Assembly: GCA_020724185.1 (NCBI GenBank)
Contig: DYHL01000034.1
Location: forward strand, 1 to 15,643
Reading direction: 5' to 3'
Source of the DNA: Candidatus Nitrosymbiomonas sp.
Lineage (GTDB): Bacteria > Sysuimicrobiota > Sysuimicrobiia > Sysuimicrobiales > Humicultoraceae
Length of the DNA: 15,643 bases
Positions 1 through 7,651 of this stretch are shown in pieces (the first letter of the stretch is position 1; the number at the start of each line of letters is the position of its first letter). The position numbers were made by a program, and so were the translations under genes. The notes under the pieces were generated by a model that was given only the letters and a program-made list of their open reading frames with translations, ran no database searches and was not told where the DNA came from.

Positions 1-1367
1 AGAGGCTGATGACGGCCATCGTAGGCGCGGGCGAGGGGTGGCCGCAGCTCTATGGCCGCGGGGTTGACTTCAACGAGGGGGTCAAGGGGCCGAGCGACCC
101 GTACTCCGACCTGCAGGGCGTGCGTCGGCAGGACGATCAGATAGAGGCGATGGCCCTGCGCATCCTGGTTGAGAAGAAGGTCGAGAGGACGCCGGGTCTG
201 TTGCTCGTTCACCTGGCCGAGCCGGACAACGCCGGGCACGCCCGCGGCGCGGACAGCCGGGAGTACGCGGATGCGATCGCCACGATTGACGCGCGCATCG
301 GCCGCCTGGTGGCCGCGCTCGACCTGCGCAGTGCCACCATTCTGGTCACCGGTGACCACGGCATGCTGGACCGCGGCGGGCACGGCGGATGGGAACCGGA
401 GGTGCTCGCCGTGCCGCTTGTGGCCGCCGGAGCCGGCATCCGGCCGGGCCGGTACGCGGAGGCGACCCAGGCGGACATCGCGCCCACCGTAGCCGTGTTG
501 CTGGGAACGAGCATCCCCGCTCACAACCAGGGCCGGCCGCTGTTCGACATGCTCGATCTGCCTGAGGGCCTGCGCGCCCGCCGCGCGGTGGACGCCGCGA
601 CGCAGTTGCGCGAACGCTACGCTCAGTACGCGAAGACAATCGGCGCTCCCCCGTTCGTCCACCGGCACCTGGACGAGGCCGGTAAGGCCCTTGCCGCCGG
701 GAAGGCCGCGGAGGCATACCAGGCCGCGGTCGCGGACATCGAGTCCACCTGGAAGCAGGCGGCCTCAGCCAAAGCCGCGCGACTGACCCGTGAACGGCTG
801 GCGCGGTTGCCCATTGCGCTGCTGGCCATGCTTCCGTTCGCGGCCTACATGGCGTTCGTGATCAGGACCAGTTGGGGTTGGCGCGGGCCGCTTGTCGGTG
901 CGGTGGTCTACGCCGTTGCATACCTAGGCCTGTATTTCGGACGCGGCAACACCTGGTCGTTGAGCGCGTTCAACACCGAGGACCAGATCATGCAGTTCTT
1001 GACCGCGCGCACCGTGGATGCGATGCTCGCGCTGCTTCTCGCGGCCATCGTCGTGGGTGCGCTGGCCCGCCGCGCGACGCCCATAGCGACCGCGGTCAAC
1101 ACGGTCACCATGGCGCTAATGGTGGCGTGGTGGCTGGCGTTCCAGATAGGGATCTTCTACGTCCTCTACGGGATCGGCTTCAACTGGTGCCTGCCTGATC
1201 TGGGTCTTGGATTCAAGTACCTGCTCGACGTGCTGCAGACCGGCGCGTTCTGGCCGCTGACCCCTGCCCCGCTGCTGGTTGTCCTGCCGCCTGTAGCGCT
1301 CGGCGCGCGCTGGGTGGCGGCGCGTGCGCCGTCGGTCTGCCCGTTGCGCCGCGCCCCCCGCCCATGA
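1..1367 (+). CDS. Alkaline-phosphatase-superfamily phosphodiesterase, membrane-anchored (5' partial)
   Basis: The reading frame is open to the left edge of the window, so the gene is 5'-truncated; an in-frame ATG at 9 is probably internal. Numbering from that ATG, the protein shows the C-terminal metal site of the type I phosphodiesterase / nucleotide pyrophosphatase branch of the alkaline phosphatase superfamily: D73 and H77 in EPDNAGHARG, D116 and H117 in TGDHGML, and H125 in GGHGG. The N-terminal metal Asp and the Thr/Ser nucleophile expected for the family must lie upstream of the window. Residues from about 265 onward form roughly five hydrophobic segments (about 267-285, 293-310, 336-353, 362-388, 418-436), so the catalytic domain is followed by a membrane domain. 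It probably hydrolyses phosphodiester or phosphate-ester substrates at the membrane; the substrate is unknown. The stop overlaps the start of the next gene (ATGA), implying one operon. Confidence 0.85.
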   Translation, partial: RLMTAIVGAGEGWPQLYGRGVDFNEGVKGPSDPYSDLQGVRRQDDQIEAMALRILVEKKVERTPGLLLVHLAEPDNAGHARGADSREYADAIATIDARIGRLVAALDLRSATILVTGDHGMLDRGGHGGWEPEVLAVPLVAAGAGIRPGRYAEATQADIAPTVAVLLGTSIPAHNQGRPLFDMLDLPEGLRARRAVDAATQLRERYAQYAKTIGAPPFVHRHLDEAGKALAAGKAAEAYQAAVADIESTWKQAASAKAARLTRERLARLPIALLAMLPFAAYMAFVIRTSWGWRGPLVGAVVYAVAYLGLYFGRGNTWSLSAFNTEDQIMQFLTARTVDAMLALLLAAIVVGALARRATPIATAVNTVTMALMVAWWLAFQIGIFYVLYGIGFNWCLPDLGLGFKYLLDVLQTGAFWPLTPAPLLVVLPPVALGARWVAARAPSVCPLRRAPRP

Positions 1368-2755
1368 GCGGGCAGTTCGACTGCGTCATCGTCGGCTCAG
1401 GGACCTCTGGGGGGGTCATCGCCTACTACCTGACCGCCGGGGGCATGCGGTGTCTGCTCCTGGAGGCCGGCGATGCCTACGGCGCCGACACCTTTCCCGA
1501 GAACGATATGGACGGTTCTGCCCGGATGTTCTGGGGGGGTGGACTCGAGCTGAGCACCACAGCTGAGATGGCGTTCCTGCGCGCCCGCTGCCTGGGCGGC
1601 ACCTCGGTCGTCAACCAGTGCCTGCTCGACCGCTTCGATGAGCACGCCTGGGATGGATGGCAGGCGGCGTCTGGGATCGGGTTCCTCAATGGCGAGGAGA
1701 TGGCCCCGCACTACGCGGAGGTCGAGGGCCGCCTCAGCATTCGGGAGGTTCCCCCGACGCACCACAATCGTAACGCCCTCCTGTTCGTGGAGGGCTGCGA
1801 GAGGCGGGGATACCAATGGGCGCCGCTGCGCCGCGGCGAAACCGACTGCGCGATAGAGGAGGGGAACGACTGCATCGCCTGCCTGAACGGGTGCCGGCGT
1901 GATTCCAAGCAAAGCACCCTTGTTACCTTCATCCGCTGGGCGCAGGCGCTGGGGCTGCAGGTGATGCCAGGGTTTCAAGTCGAGCGGCTGGAGAGCACCC
2001 CTGATGGGGTGCGGCTGTCCGGCACCCACCAAGGCCAGATGCAGGAGATCCGTGCCCCCAGGGTTGTCCTCGCTGCCGGCGCGCTGGGCAACGCGCGCCT
2101 GCTGCTGCGCTCTGGATTCAAGAAGCGTCTGCTGTCGCTGGGTGAGGGATTCTACTGCCACCCGCAGTTGATGACCTTCGCCGAGTTCGACGAGCCCGTG
2201 GACGCACACAGGGGCGCCTTCCAGGCCTGCAAGTCCGACGATCCACGGTTCAGACAGGCAGGGTTCAAGCTCGAGAACGTGTTCGCACCGCCGACCTCCT
2301 TGGCCATGCTCTATCCAGGGTTCGGCCCGCGCCTTCAGGCGTTCATGCTGCGCTACCGGCACCTGGCGTGCATCGAGGTGGCCGTGCACGACACGGTTCC
2401 CGGCAGGATCACCGCGGATGCCCGGGGCAAGCTCCACATGGCGAAGCGGCTGGAGGGCGAAGACGCCCGGCGTGGACAGGCAGGGCTGGTTGCGGTCAGG
2501 GAGATCCTTGAGAGCGCAGGGGCTCGAACCATCCTGCAGTGCCCGATGAGTTTCGGGCTGCATCTGATGGGAGGGCTGGCGATCGGTCGGGACGAGCGGA
2601 CCTCGGTGGTAAACGGCCGGTTCAACCTCCACGGTTTCCCCAACATCTACGCCGCCGACTCGAGCGTCTTCCCTGCCGCGCCAGGGATCAACCCGGCGCT
2701 GACGATCATGGCTCTCAGCCACAGGGCGAGTCAGGAGGTCCTCAGGGATGTCTGA
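1364..2755 (+). CDS. GMC-type FAD-dependent oxidoreductase
   Basis: 463 residues. An N-terminal FAD-binding Rossmann motif (VIVGSGTSGGVIA, residues 8-20) with acidic E34 ends the second strand. The GMC signature RCLGGTSVVN lies at 75-84. The C-terminal GMC domain has GLHLMGG (H400, the likely catalytic His) and the closing motif around PGINPALTIMAL (residues 440-451, N443 as its partner). A cluster C162, C170, C173, C177 sits in the middle, unlike simple glucose oxidases but seen in some alcohol/sugar dehydrogenase relatives. The family oxidises alcohol or sugar hydroxyls with FAD; the substrate cannot be told here. There is no signal peptide. The start overlaps the upstream stop by four bases with no clear Shine-Dalgarno, so translation is likely coupled. 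The following gene encodes a small partner subunit, which favours a dehydrogenase passing electrons onward over an oxygen-using oxidase. Confidence 0.9.
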   Translation: MSGQFDCVIVGSGTSGGVIAYYLTAGGMRCLLLEAGDAYGADTFPENDMDGSARMFWGGGLELSTTAEMAFLRARCLGGTSVVNQCLLDRFDEHAWDGWQAASGIGFLNGEEMAPHYAEVEGRLSIREVPPTHHNRNALLFVEGCERRGYQWAPLRRGETDCAIEEGNDCIACLNGCRRDSKQSTLVTFIRWAQALGLQVMPGFQVERLESTPDGVRLSGTHQGQMQEIRAPRVVLAAGALGNARLLLRSGFKKRLLSLGEGFYCHPQLMTFAEFDEPVDAHRGAFQACKSDDPRFRQAGFKLENVFAPPTSLAMLYPGFGPRLQAFMLRYRHLACIEVAVHDTVPGRITADARGKLHMAKRLEGEDARRGQAGLVAVREILESAGARTILQCPMSFGLHLMGGLAIGRDERTSVVNGRFNLHGFPNIYAADSSVFPAAPGINPALTIMALSHRASQEVLRDV

Positions 2756-3149
2756 GATCCTCACGCCGCGGGAGGTCAGAGCCCTGGAGCGGGTGGGCGA
2801 CGTCGTGGTCCCGGCCTGCGGGCCGTTGCCTGCCTTCTCTGCTACCGGGTGCGTACGCTACGTGGACGACTTGCTCCGGTACATGCCCCCAGGGGACGTT
2901 GCCGACATCCGGCTGCTGCTGCGAATCCTCTCTGTCAAGCCGACTGCCGGCATCCGGTTTATCATGTCCCTGGCCGGAGCCGGCCGGCGCTGGCCGGGGC
3001 CCATTGGAGCGGCGCTGCGGATGATCGAGATCGGGCTCAAGGGCCTGGTCGTCTCGCTCTACTACTCGGGCAAGACCGCTCCGGGCTACACCGGGACGGT
3101 GCCTACGGATGCAATCGGCTACAGGCCGCGGGTGATTCCCCGCGCGTAG
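2748..3149 (+). CDS. Small subunit of GMC dehydrogenase (gluconate 2-dehydrogenase subunit 3-like)
   Basis: 133 residues. The N-terminal segment LTPREVRALERVGDVVVPA (residues 5-23) matches the pattern of gluconate 2-dehydrogenase subunit 3 / fructose dehydrogenase small subunits, where an 'LTxxExxxLxxLADxIIPx' helix opens the domain, followed by a YVDDLL helix. Known members are small partners of GMC flavoproteins and help their maturation or export. Here neither subunit shows a Tat or Sec signal, which is unusual for the periplasmic enzymes and suggests a cytoplasmic or peripheral membrane location. The gene overlaps the end of the GMC gene by eight bases and has an AGGAGG-type ribosome site at about 2734-2739. 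It ends only seven bases from the convergent alkaline phosphatase gene. The family call rests on pattern and context; the C-terminal half is less recognisable. Confidence 0.65.
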   Translation: MSEILTPREVRALERVGDVVVPACGPLPAFSATGCVRYVDDLLRYMPPGDVADIRLLLRILSVKPTAGIRFIMSLAGAGRRWPGPIGAALRMIEIGLKGLVVSLYYSGKTAPGYTGTVPTDAIGYRPRVIPRA

Positions 3150-3156
3150 AGCGTTC

Positions 3157-4563
3157 CTACCGGCCCCCCAGCAAATCGAACAGGATGCGCGCAAACTGCG
3201 TGTTGTCCATGTAGCCGCGGAACCGGTGCGCCCCAACCCCAAGCGCTGCCACCGGTACCGGCATGGAAGAATGCCCGGTGGTGCCCCAGTACACGAAGGT
3301 GTACTGGCCCAGCATCAACCCGAATGCGCCCTGCCGACTGCGCCTGGCAAGCGCTGGGTTTATCATCTCGCCGCGCAGGATGGACTGCTGGTAGCGCTCG
3401 TGCATCTCCAGCCCTGGGTAGATCTGGGCCATCACCCGCTGGATGTCGGCTGCCGTGGGCCTGGCCCCCAGCATCTGCGACGCCTTGTCCACCGAACCGC
3501 GGGCGATCCTGGCAACGGCCAGGTGTTCGGCCTTTGGGTAGACGCGGTCGGCGCTGGCCGTGTGAGCCTGGCTGCGCTGCGCATAGGTGAGAGAAGGCGT
3601 GCCCGTGTCGTGATCTGAGGTCACGATCAGGAGAGTCTCGCCCGGGTGCTTCAGGTAGAAGGCGTACGCCTGTCGCACGCCCCGCTCGAACTCCTCGAAG
3701 GCGGCCATCAGGGAAGGGAAGTCGTTGTCGTGCCCGGTCGCGTCGGTATTCTCGTTCTCGAACATCGCGATGAACGGCTGCGGGCTGGCGGAAAGCACCC
3801 GCAGCCCCGCGGCCACCATCTCCGAGAAAGAGGGCTCTTCCGGGTCGCGGTCCAGGTCCAGACTGAGCCCGGCGTTGTCAAACAGGCCGACCAGTCTTCC
3901 CACCGGTGCCCGACGCAACTCCTCCGCGGTCGTCACCACCGTGTACTTGCGCGCCCGGAACTCGGCCAGCAGGTCCCGGCCGTCGGTGCGGTCGCCTCCG
4001 GCGGCCTTGGGAAGGAAGGCGCCCCTGCCTCCCCCGAGCAGCACGTCCGGCTCAATGGCCAGCAACTGCGCGGCGATCGAGGCCCAGTCCCGCCGCGACT
4101 CCGCGTGTGCGGCGAACGCGCCTGGCGTGGCATCCCAGACCGCGTCGGTGGACAGGAGCCCAATGCGGTACCCTTTCTCTTTGGCGGCTTCACCGACGGT
4201 CTTCCTCGGCTGCTTGTCCGGGGTCATGCCGATCATGCCGATGTTGGTCTTGAACCCGCTGAACATCGCGGTGGCCGCGGCCGCCGAGTCGGTCCCCAGA
4301 CTTTCCGCGCTGGTGGTTGTCATCAGGCCGAGATTGCCGGCGGCCATTATCGTGTCGGTTATGATGAAGCCTTTCTTGAGCACGTGCTTGTGGTAGAGCC
4401 GGCCCAGCTCGAATGCGCCCGGCCCCACGCCGTCGGCAAACATGATGATGATGTACTTGGGCGCCACCGGCCCGGTGGCCTTGACGGATGGGCCCGGAAC
4501 GACCAGCAGCAGCGCCACGATAATGAGAACGATTCCCCATTTGGTCCGGCGACCGTTCATCAT
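3157..4563 (-). CDS. Secreted alkaline phosphatase (PhoA family)
   Basis: 468 residues with an N-terminal hydrophobic signal segment (about 10-29, then a KAT-G cleavage-like region). The full active site of the PhoA-type alkaline phosphatase family is visible: D44 in MFADGVG, nucleophile S93 in TDSAAAATA preceded by D92, the second metal site in ENENTDATGHDND (D274, H278), D317-H318 in TSDHD, and H431 in GTTGHSS. It should release phosphate from extracellular phosphomonoesters. Length is normal for the family. Two adjacent ATGs occur: the first (4563) overlaps the upstream stop as ATGA, while the second (4560) lies at better spacing from GGAGG; either is possible. It is the last gene of the minus-strand operon that also carries a 5'-nucleotidase, pointing to phosphate or nucleotide scavenging. 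No Pho box was found. Confidence 0.92.
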   Translation of the reverse strand: MMNGRRTKWGIVLIIVALLLVVPGPSVKATGPVAPKYIIIMFADGVGPGAFELGRLYHKHVLKKGFIITDTIMAAGNLGLMTTTSAESLGTDSAAAATAMFSGFKTNIGMIGMTPDKQPRKTVGEAAKEKGYRIGLLSTDAVWDATPGAFAAHAESRRDWASIAAQLLAIEPDVLLGGGRGAFLPKAAGGDRTDGRDLLAEFRARKYTVVTTAEELRRAPVGRLVGLFDNAGLSLDLDRDPEEPSFSEMVAAGLRVLSASPQPFIAMFENENTDATGHDNDFPSLMAAFEEFERGVRQAYAFYLKHPGETLLIVTSDHDTGTPSLTYAQRSQAHTASADRVYPKAEHLAVARIARGSVDKASQMLGARPTAADIQRVMAQIYPGLEMHERYQQSILRGEMINPALARRSRQGAFGLMLGQYTFVYWGTTGHSSMPVPVAALGVGAHRFRGYMDNTQFARILFDLLGGR

Positions 4564-4799
4564 CTCACCTCCGCTTGTGATTCCCCGCGTGCCTCGACCC
4601 GGAGCCGCTGCCCGGCGTACAGCGCGCCGCCCAGTTCCACCTCGGCCCTGACGTTCTCATCCACGACCATGTGGGTGCCGGCCTCGACCGACCTGACGAG
4701 CTGGCGGCTGCCTGTCGCGCTGATCAGGGCGTCCTTCACCCGCGCGCCGTGCCAGAGCGTCACGGGGATGTTGTTGACCTCTACCGCAATTCGCTGCAG
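4560..4799 (-). CDS. Small protein of unknown function between nucleotidase and alkaline phosphatase genes
   Basis: I do not recognise this protein with confidence. The frame is the same as that of the preceding nucleotidase and stays open after its TAG stop (86 codons), ending in an ATGA overlap with the alkaline phosphatase gene. A good ribosome site GAGGAGG (complement of 4808-4814) lies eight bases before an in-frame CTG at 4799; the first conventional start is GTG at 4763, giving 67 residues. The chain reads as alternating strands with a short helix: VEVNNIPVTLWHG, then ARVKDALISATG, later VVDENVRAEVELGGALYAGQRL. That layout (NG/NN turn, V-DAL helix, 'D-x-G' and 'L-x-x-G-x-x-L' ending) resembles small beta-grasp proteins of the ThiS/MoaD type, but there is no C-terminal GG. 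It is soluble with no signal peptide. The call as a real gene rests on tight coupling and protein-like composition. Confidence 0.5.
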   Translation of the reverse strand: MQRIAVEVNNIPVTLWHGARVKDALISATGSRQLVRSVEAGTHMVVDENVRAEVELGGALYAGQRLRVEARGESQAEVR

Positions 4800-4817
4800 T
4801 GGCGTGGCCTCCTCGAT

Positions 4818-6679
4818 CTAGCGCCGGACCTCTCCGCGGATCCGGCCCTCCGTGGGTGGGTAGTTGACCACGCCGCGGAGCGCCTTCTCGATAAACGCCG
4901 TGAGGTCCAGCACGTCCGTGTTGGACGACGCGTCCACCGGCGCGCCATAGGTGTGAAAGGGATACCCTCCGCCGCCTGTGCCCATGAAGTCGTTCACCGC
5001 GACCCGGTACCGCCGGGACGGGTCCAGCGGCCGGCCTCCGACGGTGATCTCGGCGTCGAGCAGCCGGCGCTCCGCGTCCACGAAATACCGGACGGTCATG
5101 CCCGAGACCTGGAGGTCTACCTGGTTGCGCCTGGCGTACGAGGACCGGACGACCTCGCGCAGTTGCTCGCCGGTGGCCTCAAAGAGCATGAAGTAGTTGG
5201 CGAACGGCATGACGCCGTAGAGGGTGCGCAGCGTGATCGGGCCTGCCGGAATCGAGGCGCGGATGCCGCCGTTGTTCATCAACCCCACGTCGGCCCGGTC
5301 GAAGGCGGCCCGGGTCGCGTCGGCGATCAGGTTTCCGAGACTGACGTCCTGGGTGGTGAGGTTCTCGCGGGAGAGCGGCGTCGCGGCGTGCCCGATCCGC
5401 CGGTCCAGCGCCGCGGACATCCGGGCGTTCCAGCGATCCACGATCGTGCGCACCGCGGCGTCCTCATCCCGCAGGGCGCGGGTCTCGATCAGCCGGGCAC
5501 CCACGCTGTTGCGCCGGGTGGCCAGGTCCCGGACCAGGTCCACCTGTCCCAGGAACAGGCCGTTGGCGCCGGCCTGCACGATCGGCACGCCGCCCTCGAC
5601 CACCGGCGCGCGCAGCACGGTGTGGGAGTGCCCGCCGATGACGAGGTCCAGGTCGCCGGCGGAGCGGGCTACCTCGCGGTCCACGTCCACACCCACATGT
5701 GTGACGGCCACCACCAGATCGGCCTGCTGCCGCAACTGCGCGGCCATGACGCGCGCGACCGTTACCGGATCGAGGAACTCCAGGCCGACGATGTTCTGGC
5801 GGCGCGTGGACGGCGGCGTCTCGATGACCCCGAAGAAGGCAATGCGCTGCCCCAGGTCGGTCGCCAATGCCAGGTAGGGATCGAAGGGCGCTATGGGCGT
5901 TGCCGCGCGGTTGACCACCCGGATATTGGCGCCCAGCCAGGGGAAGGCCGACTCGGCCCGGCGGGCCTGCGTCTCGGGCCGTGATCGAACTCGTGGTTGC
6001 CGGTCGCCATCACTGTGACGCCCATCGCGTTGAGCGCCTCGATCACCGGCCGGCCGGCGTTCAGGTCGGAGACCGGGTTGCCCGAGAAGATGTCCCCGGC
6101 GACAACGAAGTAGGTGTTCGCGTGCTGCGCGCGGACCCGCCGGATCTCCGCGGCCTGCACGGCCAGGCCGTCCAGCGCGCCGTGGATGTCGTTGGTGTGG
6201 AGGAAGACCGCGCGGATGAATCGCGGGATCTCGATGCTGACGGTACCAGAGGCGCCAGGCGGGGCGCGCGCCGAGATACGGATCCGGTTCGGTCCCCAGC
6301 GGACAAATCCGCTGAGGTCAAAGACCGCTCCTGGCCCGTCCTCCAGCGGCAACTCATGGCCGTTGACCGCGATCGCGACGCCTGCCAGTCCCTGGTTGAC
6401 GAAGGAAAGCTTCGCCACCTCCGCGCGGATGAAGACGGTCTCTTCAACCGGTCCTGCTCGCAGCGCCTCAAAGGTAACGGCCCGGCCGTAGATGGGGAAG
6501 GTTTCGATCGCACGGGCCCATGGACGGGCGGATCCTGCCGCTCCAGCGGGCGCGGTGCCGGGCGCGCCAGGGGCCGCCGGCAGGGCAAGCCACAGCGCCA
6601 GCGTTGCCAGGAGCGCCAGCGCCGCAGGGAACGCCAGCGCCGCAGGGAACGCCAGCGCCGTGCCCCGCAGCGGTCGCAT
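4818..6679 (-). CDS. Secreted 5'-nucleotidase / metallophosphoesterase (frameshifted)
   Basis: The protein is split into two frames that join near 5976-5978. Adding one base there gives a continuous protein of about 620 residues. Order: signal peptide (starts MRPLRG, with a repeated LAFPAA core), an accessory beta-rich domain of about 90-100 residues, then the calcineurin-like domain with all family metal motifs: HTNDIHG, VVAGDIFSGN, ATGNHEFDHG, VAVTHVG and IGGHSHTVL. The C-terminal 5'-nucleotidase domain follows with NNGGIRASI, MPFANYFML and NDFMGTGGGGYPF. Known members hydrolyse extracellular nucleotides or related phosphoesters. The start ATG at 6679 overlaps the ATP-grasp stop (TGATG). 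As deposited, the upstream part ends at a stop at 5891 and lacks the C-terminal domain; the downstream part has a GTG at 5918. I think a missing base in the assembly is likelier than a dead gene, because both halves look intact. Confidence 0.85.
5971..5982 (-). other. Single-base frameshift site in the 5'-nucleotidase gene
   Basis: On the coding strand the text reads GGCCCGAGACG straight after the codons for GNHEFDH. In the upstream frame this gives G-P-R-R and runs to a stop; with one more C (GGC CCC GAG ACG) it gives G-P-E-T-Q-A-R-R-A-E and joins the downstream frame perfectly. The deletion therefore lies in the short C-run (G-run 5976-5978 on the plus strand). No slippery heptamer or strong downstream structure argues for programmed frameshifting. 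Confidence 0.75.
6614..6660 (-). repeat. 18-bp tandem repeat inside a signal peptide
   Basis: The plus strand has the unit CGCCAGCGCCGCAGGGAA at 6614-6631 and again at 6632-6649, followed by an identical 11-base partial copy at 6650-6660. It is in frame and encodes the repeated hydrophobic block LAFPAA in the signal peptide core of the nucleotidase. Because copies are identical and a multiple of three, copy-number change would lengthen or shorten the hydrophobic core without breaking the frame. Confidence 0.85.
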
Positions 6680-7635
6680 CACTCTTCGATGCCGGCCTCG
6701 CGGAGGAACCGGTCCCATCGCAGCCTTCCCGGCGGTCTTTCCGCTCCCCGCGCGTAGGCGATCGCCAGGTCGGCCATCTTCTCCACGACCCACTCGAAGT
6801 AGACGTCCCGGATGCGGGCGCGCTCGAAGTCCGGCGCGGGGTTTACGAAGTCGATCGCGTAGGGCACGTTGTCCCGTATCGCGAACTCGACCGTGTTCAT
6901 GTCCAGACCCAGAACCTCGCAAATCAGGCGCGCGTCGCGCACCACCCGCGCGCCCAGTTCCGGCGTAAGGTGCTGGTGGTCAACGATGTACCGCTCGGTC
7001 CAGTACAGGCGCGGATCCCAACGGATGGGCATGATCTCGCGCCGGCCAACGCAGACGCACCGGACGTAGTGGTCAAACTCAACATACTCTTGTAGAAGCA
7101 TCGTCTGCGGGCCGCTCTGGTCGTAGCAACGCCACAGCTCATCGAGCGAGTGGACCTTGAAGACCTGTTTGAACCCGCCGGCGGTGTTGGGTTTCAGCAC
7201 TGCCGGGAAACCCACGTACTCGACGATCTGCTCCCAGGGAAGCGGATACTGCAGATTGCGCAGCGACTCCGGCGCCACGTCCTGGGCATAGGCCTTGTTG
7301 GGCAGCACCACGGTCCGCGGCACCGCGATCCCCAGGCGCGCCAGCAGCGCGGTCCCAAAGAACTTCTCGGAGGCCGACCACCAGAACGGGTTGTTTATGA
7401 CCGCCGTTCCTGCCAGCGCCGCGTACTTGAGGTGGGTGCGGTAGTAGGGGACCTCGTGTGAGATCCGGTCAATGACGACCGCGTACTGCCGTGGATCGTC
7501 CAGGCGCGTTCCGCCCAGACAGCACAACTCCGCGGTTACGCCGTCCGCGCCGCACCGGTTGATGTGCTCGATCAGCGCGGCCGGGAACGACTCCTCGTGG
7601 CCAACCAGCAAACCAACCTTACGCGTCTGGTTCAT
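6679..7635 (-). CDS. ATP-grasp family ligase
   Basis: 318 residues, cytoplasmic (no signal or membrane segment). The ATP-grasp fold is indicated by the lysine strand and glycine loop FPAVLKPNTAGGFKQVF (residues 143-159, K148), the adenine-side motif LLQEYVEF (180-187) and the metal-binding end VEFAIRDNVPYAIDFVNPAPD (249-269, with E250, D262 and N265). The N-terminal region (LLVGHEESFP) forms a pre-ATP-grasp domain. The family joins a carboxylate, activated as acyl-phosphate, to an amine or similar nucleophile; RimK/D-Ala-D-Ala-ligase-like members are closest in layout, but the substrate is unknown. It starts 16 bases after the esterase stop with an AGGAG site, and its stop overlaps the nucleotidase start as TGATG. 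The esterase/ATP-grasp adjacency suggests the two act in one small pathway. Confidence 0.85.
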   Translation of the reverse strand: MNQTRKVGLLVGHEESFPAALIEHINRCGADGVTAELCCLGGTRLDDPRQYAVVIDRISHEVPYYRTHLKYAALAGTAVINNPFWWSASEKFFGTALLARLGIAVPRTVVLPNKAYAQDVAPESLRNLQYPLPWEQIVEYVGFPAVLKPNTAGGFKQVFKVHSLDELWRCYDQSGPQTMLLQEYVEFDHYVRCVCVGRREIMPIRWDPRLYWTERYIVDHQHLTPELGARVVRDARLICEVLGLDMNTVEFAIRDNVPYAIDFVNPAPDFERARIRDVYFEWVVEKMADLAIAYARGAERPPGRLRWDRFLREAGIEE

Positions 7636-7651
7636 GCGCGGGCTCCTGTGG

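Noticed and set aside
1397..2764. Long minus-strand open frame of 455 codons opposite the GMC gene
   Set aside because: Its translation has no recognisable domain and is the usual shadow of a GC-rich gene; the plus-strand GMC motifs are clear.
5971..5982. Programmed ribosomal frameshifting in the nucleotidase
   Set aside because: No slippery sequence or stimulatory structure is evident, and a second similar single-base loss in a homopolymer occurs in the kinase gene, making assembly error the simpler reading.
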